Below are positions 48,492-52,858 of a DNA stretch of 52,858 nucleotides, piece after piece; positions within the stretch are counted from its first letter, which is position 1, and each line of letters opens with the position of its first letter. Source of the stretch: VRUE01 sp035260485 (lineage in GTDB: Bacteria > Actinomycetota > Thermoleophilia > Solirubrobacterales > 70-9); the NCBI GenBank assembly GCA_035260485.1, contig DATFVC010000051.1, positions 1 through 52,858 on the forward strand. Direction: 5' to 3'. Made by a program: the position numbers and the translations under genes. The notes beneath the pieces are model-generated. The model saw nothing but the letters and a program-made list of their open reading frames with translations, was not told the DNA's origin and made no database searches.

Positions 48492-50738
48492 TCAGCGCCT
48501 GCGGATCGGCGCGTAGTCGGCCATCAGCTTGCGCTCCGAGCCGTCGCCGGCGAAGCGAACGACAACCACCCCGCCGGGCTCCACCGCGGTGACGACGCCG
48601 TCGCCGAAGCTGGCGTGGATGACGTCGTCGCCCGTGCGGAGCTCGAGCGTCGGACCGGGGTCGATCTGGCTCGCGGCTTCGTCCGAGGACCCGGTTCCCC
48701 AGCTACCGTCTGCTCCGATCGCACTCGAGCCGCGCTCGGTCAGCTCCTCCGGAAGCTCGTCGACGAAGCGCGAGGGCAGGTTGCGCTCGGCGCGGCCGAA
48801 CAGCCGCCGTTCACGCGTCCAGGTCATGTACAGACGACTGCGCGCGCGAGTGATGCCGACGTAGCAAAGGCGTCGCTCCTCCTCTTCGCCCCCCTCTTCC
48901 AGTGCTTTCATGTGTGGGAAGGCGCCGTCCTCGCAGCCGACGATGAAGACCGTCTCGTACTCCAGGCCCTTGGCGTTGTGCAGGGTCATCAGCGTAATCG
49001 CCGGCTCCTCGCGCAGCTCGTCCTGCTGGGTATAGAGGGAGATCTGCTGCAGGAACTCCTCCAGGGCGGAGACGTCCCCCTCCCCCTCCCCCTCCAGCTC
49101 GCGATTGGCGTCGAACTCTGCAGCCCCGTCCACCAAAGCCTGGAGATTCTCGGCTCGGCCCTCGGCCTCGACCGTCCGCTCCGCCGCCAGTGCGTCGAGG
49201 TAGCCGCTCTCGCGCAGGGTCGCCTCCAGCAACTCGGCCACCGGGGCCTCCTCTACGCGCGACTGCAGCCCCTCCAGCGTCTCGTGGAAGCGCGAGACCG
49301 CCTTGATCGCCGCCCCTCCCAGACCGGGTACCTCCTCGACCCGGCCGGCGACCTCCCAGATCGGCAAGCCGGTCGTGTTGGCGTGCGAGGAGAGCCGCCC
49401 CTGGCTCGTATTGCCGATCCCGCGTCGCGGCGAGTTGACGACTCGCGCGAAGGAGACCTGGTCGGCGGGGTTGACCAGCAAGCTGAGGTAGGCGACTGCG
49501 TCCTTGACCTCGGCCCGCTCGTAGAACTTGGTCCCGCCGATCACCTGATAAGGCAGCTCGAAGCGAACCAGGGTGTCCTCGAGCACCCGGCTCATCGCGT
49601 TGGTTCGGTAGAAAACGGCGACGTCCTCACGTCGCACCCCCTCCTCCTCGCCGAGTCGCTCGATCTCCCCCGCCACCCAGCGTGCCTCCTCGTGCTCATC
49701 GGAGAGCTCGCGCAGCTGCAATGGCTCGCCGCCGGTGAGTTCGGTCCAGAGGCGCTTCGGGCGCCGTTCCCGGTTGCGTTCCACCACCGCGTTGGCGGCG
49801 GAGAGGATCGTCTGGGTCGAGCGATAGTTCTGCTCGAGCTTGACCACGTCCGCATCCGGGAAGTCGCGCTCGAAATCGAGGATGTTGCGGATGTCGGCGT
49901 GTCGGAATCCATAGATCGACTGGTCCTCGTCGCCGACGACCATCAGGTTGCCGTGCTCGGAGGTGAGCAGCTGCAGCAGCCGGTACTGAGCGTGGTTGGT
50001 GTCCTGGTACTCGTCGACGAGGACGTGGTGGAAGGTGCGCCGCCAGCGCTCCCGCACCTCCTCGAACAGCTCCAGCGCGTTCACAGTCCGCACCAGCAGA
50101 TCGTCGAAGTCCATCGCGTTGGCCTCGAGCATCCGCTTCTCGTAGAGGCTGTAGACGCCGGCCGCGGTCTCCTCGAAGACGCTGCCCTGCGCCTGCGCGT
50201 AGGCGTCCGCATCGACGAGCTGGTTCTTGGCGCCCGAGATCTGCGAGCGGATCGCCCGCGGCGGGTAGCGCTTGGGGTCGATGTGCAGCTCCTGCATGCA
50301 GCGCTTGAGCATCCGCAGCGAGTCGGACTCGTCGTAGATCGTGAAGCCGCGCGAGTAGCCGAGTCGCTCGGCGTCGGCGCGCAGCATCCGCGCGCAGGCC
50401 GAGTGGAAGGTCGTCACCCACATCGCCCGCGCCGAGCGGCCGACCAGGGACTCGACCCGCTCGCGCATCTCGGTCGCCGCCTTGTTGGTGAAGGTGATCG
50501 CGAGGATCTCCCCCGGCCGTGCCTGACCGGTTGCCAGCAGGTAGGCGATGCGGTGGGTGAGGACGCGGGTCTTGCCCGAGCCGGCGCCAGCCAGGACCAG
50601 CAGCGGGCCCTCTCCGTGGCGCACCGCCTGGCGCTGGGGCTCGTTGAGCTCCGCCAGCAGGCGCTCGGCGCGGTCCGCGCCCGGCTCGGTCGGGGCGCCC
50701 AGGGAGTCGGCGGGGCTCTCTGGCTCGACTTGAAGCAT
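48492..50738 (-). CDS. pcrA: ATP-dependent DNA helicase PcrA/UvrD
   Basis: This superfamily 1A 3'-5' helicase acts in nucleotide-excision and mismatch repair and clears stalled complexes. All key motifs are present in the 748-aa chain: the Q-motif LNEPQRQAVRHGEGP, Walker A AGAGSGKTRVLTHR near residue 55, motif II VDEYQDTNHAQ near 250, motif III GDEDQSIYGFR, motif V TLHNAKGLEYETVF and motif VI VGITRARSRLYMT. The C-terminus ends in a Tudor-like PcrA tail (GDDVIHASFGDGVVTAVEPG). The start is taken at ATG 50738. Confidence 0.96.
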   Translation of the reverse strand: MLQVEPESPADSLGAPTEPGADRAERLLAELNEPQRQAVRHGEGPLLVLAGAGSGKTRVLTHRIAYLLATGQARPGEILAITFTNKAATEMRERVESLVGRSARAMWVTTFHSACARMLRADAERLGYSRGFTIYDESDSLRMLKRCMQELHIDPKRYPPRAIRSQISGAKNQLVDADAYAQAQGSVFEETAAGVYSLYEKRMLEANAMDFDDLLVRTVNALELFEEVRERWRRTFHHVLVDEYQDTNHAQYRLLQLLTSEHGNLMVVGDEDQSIYGFRHADIRNILDFERDFPDADVVKLEQNYRSTQTILSAANAVVERNRERRPKRLWTELTGGEPLQLRELSDEHEEARWVAGEIERLGEEEGVRREDVAVFYRTNAMSRVLEDTLVRFELPYQVIGGTKFYERAEVKDAVAYLSLLVNPADQVSFARVVNSPRRGIGNTSQGRLSSHANTTGLPIWEVAGRVEEVPGLGGAAIKAVSRFHETLEGLQSRVEEAPVAELLEATLRESGYLDALAAERTVEAEGRAENLQALVDGAAEFDANRELEGEGEGDVSALEEFLQQISLYTQQDELREEPAITLMTLHNAKGLEYETVFIVGCEDGAFPHMKALEEGGEEEERRLCYVGITRARSRLYMTWTRERRLFGRAERNLPSRFVDELPEELTERGSSAIGADGSWGTGSSDEAASQIDPGPTLELRTGDDVIHASFGDGVVTAVEPGGVVVVRFAGDGSERKLMADYAPIRRR

Positions 50739-50780
50739 CAGAGCCGAGAATAGTCAGCCCAGCGGCTGGCCCTGGTCGAC

Positions 50781-51509
50781 TCAGCCGCCAGCCGAGGAGC
50801 GGCCGGTGCGGGGCGCCGGCTCTTGACCGTCCTCGGGGGGGACCCCTTCCCCGTCGAGCTCGGCAAGTCGCTCCTCGAGCTTGGAAATCCGCTCTGCGAG
50901 GGTCTTGATCGCCTCGGCGATCGGGTCCGGCAGGTGGATCCAGTCGGCGTCCGGCCCCTCCGGGCGCCTGCCGTCCACCTTGACCGGGTGGCCGGGATTG
51001 CCCACCACGGTCGAGCTGGGCGGCACATCCTCGACGACCACCGTGTTGGCGCCGATCTTGGCGCCGTCGCCGACCGCGATCGGTCCGAGCAGCTTGGCGC
51101 CGGAGCCGACGGTGACGTTGTCGCCAAGGGTCGGGTGCCGCTTGCCGCGCTGGAAGCCGGTGCCGCCGAGCGTCACCCCCTGGTAGAGGGTCACGCGCCG
51201 GCCGATTTCAGCCGTCTCGCCGATCACCACGCCGGAGCCGTGGTCGATGAAGAACTCGCGCCCGATCTTCGCCGCGGGATGGATCTCGACCCCGGTGATG
51301 GCGCGACTCAGATAGGCGATCATGCGTGGCGCCAGCGGCGCCCCCGCCTCGCCCAGCGCATAGGCGACGCGGTGGGCGAGCAAGGCCTGCACGCCGGCCC
51401 AGCCGGTGAGGATCTCGAAAGAGGAGACCCCTTGCGCCGCCGGATCGCGATCGCGTGCGGCGGACACGTCAGCCCGGATCTCCTGAACCACTCGACGCGC
51501 TACGTTCAT
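50781..51509 (-). CDS. cysE: serine O-acetyltransferase
   Basis: CysE acetylates serine to O-acetylserine, the substrate of CysK. The 242-aa protein is of the short EpsC type with a left-handed beta-helix: the catalytic His in FIDHGSGVVIGETAEIG near residue 95, then hexapeptide turns (TLYQGVTLGG, LGDNVTVGSGAKLLG, IGANTVVVEDVP). A coiled-coil extension (AIKTLAERISKLEERLAEL) and an acidic tail follow. ATG 51509 overlaps the cysK stop by 4 nt, so cysteine synthase and its partner are translationally coupled. Confidence 0.95.
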   Translation of the reverse strand: MNVARRVVQEIRADVSAARDRDPAAQGVSSFEILTGWAGVQALLAHRVAYALGEAGAPLAPRMIAYLSRAITGVEIHPAAKIGREFFIDHGSGVVIGETAEIGRRVTLYQGVTLGGTGFQRGKRHPTLGDNVTVGSGAKLLGPIAVGDGAKIGANTVVVEDVPPSSTVVGNPGHPVKVDGRRPEGPDADWIHLPDPIAEAIKTLAERISKLEERLAELDGEGVPPEDGQEPAPRTGRSSAGG

Positions 51510-52429
51510 GGTGCGAAGAAGGGTAGGGACATGTAGCGCTCGCCCGAGTCGCAAACCACGGTCACCACCCGTTTCCCGGCCATCTCTGGCCGGCCCGCGA
51601 CCTCCAGCGCCGCCTTGATGTTGGCTCCGGCGGAGATCCCGGCAAGTACCCCCTCCCGTTTTGCCGTCAGTCGCGCCGTCTCCAATGCGTCCTCATCTGA
51701 GACCCCGATCGTCTCGTCGATCACCGAGCGGTCGAGCACCTCGGGAATGAAGCCCGCGCCGATTCCCTGGATCTTGTGCGGGCCCGGCGCCCCGCCGGAG
51801 AGCACCGGTGAGGCCGCCGGCTCGACCGCGACGACGAGCGTCTCCGGGCTGCGCTCGCGCAGGAAGCCACCGACACCGCTGATCGTGCCGCCGGTGCCGA
51901 CCCCGGCGACGAAGGCGCCGACCTCGCCATCCGTGTCGCGCCAGATCTCCTCCGCCGTGGTTCGGCGGTGTACCTCTGGATTGGCCGGGTTGGAGAACTG
52001 CTGCGGCATGAATCCCTTGCGCTGCTCGCGGATCTCCGCCGCCAGCTCGACTGCCTCGGTCATCCCGCCCAGGGACGGCGTCTCGCGAACTTCGGCGCCG
52101 TAGGCGCGCAGCAACTTCGCCCGCTCCCGGCTCATCCCTTCGGGCAGGGTCAGGATCAGCTCGTAGCCGCGCGCCGCGCAGACCATCGCCAGGGCGATCC
52201 CGGTGTTGCCGCTGGTCGGCTCGACGATCACCGAACGCCCCCGCTCGATCAGCCCGGCCTCCTCGGCCGCGTCGATCATCGCCACCCCGATCCGATCCTT
52301 GACCGAGCCACCGGGGTTGAAGTACTCGAGCTTGGCGCAGACCTCGCCAGACAGCCCCTCGCTGAGCCGTCGCAACGAGACCAGCGGCGTCTTCCCGACT
52401 ACCGCCGAAGCCTCGGCCCCGATCCTCAT
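51506..52429 (-). CDS. cysK: cysteine synthase (O-acetylserine sulfhydrylase)
   Basis: CysK replaces the acetyl group of O-acetylserine with sulfide using PLP. The 307-aa fold-type II enzyme has the PLP Lys in FNPGGSVKDRIG near residue 43, the substrate loop EPTSGNTGIALA near 72 and the phosphate-binding VGTGGTISGVGG near 175. The relaxed-specificity CysM and cystathionine beta-synthase families are possible alternatives, but pairing with cysE supports CysK. The 5' leader has a 7-bp hairpin 15 nt upstream, described separately. Confidence 0.95.
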   Translation of the reverse strand: MRIGAEASAVVGKTPLVSLRRLSEGLSGEVCAKLEYFNPGGSVKDRIGVAMIDAAEEAGLIERGRSVIVEPTSGNTGIALAMVCAARGYELILTLPEGMSRERAKLLRAYGAEVRETPSLGGMTEAVELAAEIREQRKGFMPQQFSNPANPEVHRRTTAEEIWRDTDGEVGAFVAGVGTGGTISGVGGFLRERSPETLVVAVEPAASPVLSGGAPGPHKIQGIGAGFIPEVLDRSVIDETIGVSDEDALETARLTAKREGVLAGISAGANIKAALEVAGRPEMAGKRVVTVVCDSGERYMSLPFFAP

Positions 52430-52443
52430 CGCAATTGCCCTCG

Positions 52444-52460
52444 CGCGCTCACAGAGCGCG
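52444..52460 (-). other. hairpin in the cysK leader
   Basis: CGCGCTC and GAGCGCG form a 7-bp stem with a 3-nt loop 15 nt upstream of the cysK ATG. There is no T-run. It could influence cysK translation or mark the end of the upstream gene remnant, whose last stop is at 52490. Confidence 0.35.
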
Positions 52461-52489
52461 ACACTACCGGCGAGGTAGATCGGCGGTGG

Positions 52490-52704
52490 TCAGAGCGTGA
52501 GGAGCGCGGCATGTGTCGGCGCAACAACTTCGCTGATGAATCGAAGCAGCCCCGAGCCCTTGAGTTCGCGGATCGCACCCCTCAGCTTTCGCCTTCCTCC
52601 CGCTCGCCCGCCATCTCCAGAACCAACTCGGAGGGCGTCAAAAGGTCGGGGTGAAGCTCGACGACCTCCGCGCTACGGGCTCTTCCATCGGTTCGAGGCG
52701 GCAT
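52490..52704 (-). pseudogene. frameshifted small winged-helix-like protein
   Basis: An ATG at 52704 opens 40 codons containing AEVVELHPDLLTPSELVLEM and then hits TGA at 52584. The next frame carries on with LRGAIRELKGSGLLRF and SEVVAPTHAALLTL to a stop at 52490. Joined by adding one base before the TGA, the two parts read like the small winged-helix proteins common in actinobacteria (LhP..LT..EL...AIreL.g.GLL....vvPT.AAL). A third coding-like piece in another frame (ADRFIHGRIDAASNRWKSP) lies just upstream, behind a strong AAGGAG at 52745-52750, so there may be two or more frameshifts. Either a decayed gene or sequencing error. Confidence 0.5.
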
Positions 52705-52782
52705 CTATGCGGCCATGAATGAAGCGGTCAGCTCCATAATGGATCTCCTTCGCGCTGTTCACCGTCGCCCAAGCCGAAGGGC

Positions 52783-52858
52783 TCAGATGAAGTACATCCC
52801 CGAGCCGGCCTCCTCGGCCTCGCGGCGGGCGACTTCGGCGATCGTGGTTTGGCCGAAG
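52783..52858 (-). CDS. C-terminal end of an unidentified protein (partial)
   Basis: The minus-strand frame entering at the window edge reads FGQTTIAEVARREAEEAGSG then MYFI and stops with TGA at 52783. Codon use and the amphipathic helix are coding-like, but 24 residues are not enough to name a family. It would be the gene upstream of the frameshifted winged-helix remnant on the same strand. Confidence 0.5.
   Translation of the reverse strand, partial: FGQTTIAEVARREAEEAGSGMYFI

Noticed and set aside
48426..50753. A 775-codon open frame on the plus strand
   Set aside because: Exact shadow of the pcrA helicase, whose seven motifs are all on the minus strand.

Overview
The window is high-GC DNA from an actinobacterium. 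The 5' part of a 16S rRNA gene, the dense gene packing with many ATGA/TGATG overlaps, frequent GTG/TTG starts and the gene content together suggest class Thermoleophilia (Solirubrobacterales-like). That placement is an inference, not a computed phylogeny. No tRNA, CRISPR array, prophage or transposase gene was seen.

Layout. 1-800: the 5' part of a 16S rRNA gene on the minus strand, with about 385 nt of the body missing, plus its leader and a candidate promoter. 0.8-4.9 kb: tyrS, a class A penicillin-binding protein and a 3-methyladenine DNA glycosylase. 4.9-16.3 kb: a minus-strand amino-acid block running from leuA (with a leucine-codon leader) through an XRE-cupin regulator, leuC, leuD, a methyltransferase, leuB, ilvE, cimA and a DegT aminotransferase to argH. 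16.5-19.5 kb: an MFS transporter, a small secreted RTX-repeat protein and a quinone-oxidoreductase-like enzyme. 19.5-22.7 kb: serC-serA and a divergent cupin. 22.7-23.2 kb: a gene-free stretch with two inverted copies of a roughly 100-nt palindromic element. 23.2-33.9 kb: ilvC and ilvBN separated by a menaquinone island (menE, menB, menA, menC, menD, menF). 33.9-39.7 kb: a UDP-sulfoquinovose-synthase-like gene, two paralogous GT-C membrane glycosyltransferases, a DUF2304-GT2 fusion and small proteins. 39.6-44.2 kb: a type II NADH dehydrogenase behind a 25-nt palindrome, then gatCAB. 44.2-52.9 kb: secreted and membrane proteins, a GMC oxidoreductase, folD, a pcrA/uvrD helicase, cysK-cysE, a decayed small gene and the end of an unidentified gene.

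How it works together. Most of branched-chain amino-acid synthesis is here. Acetolactate synthase (ilvBN), ketol-acid reductoisomerase (ilvC) and IlvE serve Val/Ile/Leu. LeuA, LeuCD and LeuB make leucine. CimA feeds the same LeuCD/LeuB enzymes to make 2-ketobutyrate for isoleucine from pyruvate. ilvD and ilvA are not in the window. serC-serA and cysK-cysE supply serine and cysteine. The men genes cover chorismate to demethylmenaquinone except MenH and the thioesterase, and the nearby type II NADH dehydrogenase would use that quinone.

Most interesting signals: (1) a 19-codon leuA leader whose leucine-codon run is itself complementary to the leuA Shine-Dalgarno sequence; (2) two inverted copies of a multi-hairpin element whose outer arms differ in sequence and length but stay perfectly self-complementary; (3) the menaquinone island lying inside what is normally a contiguous ilvB-ilvN-ilvC run; (4) the internally deleted 16S gene.
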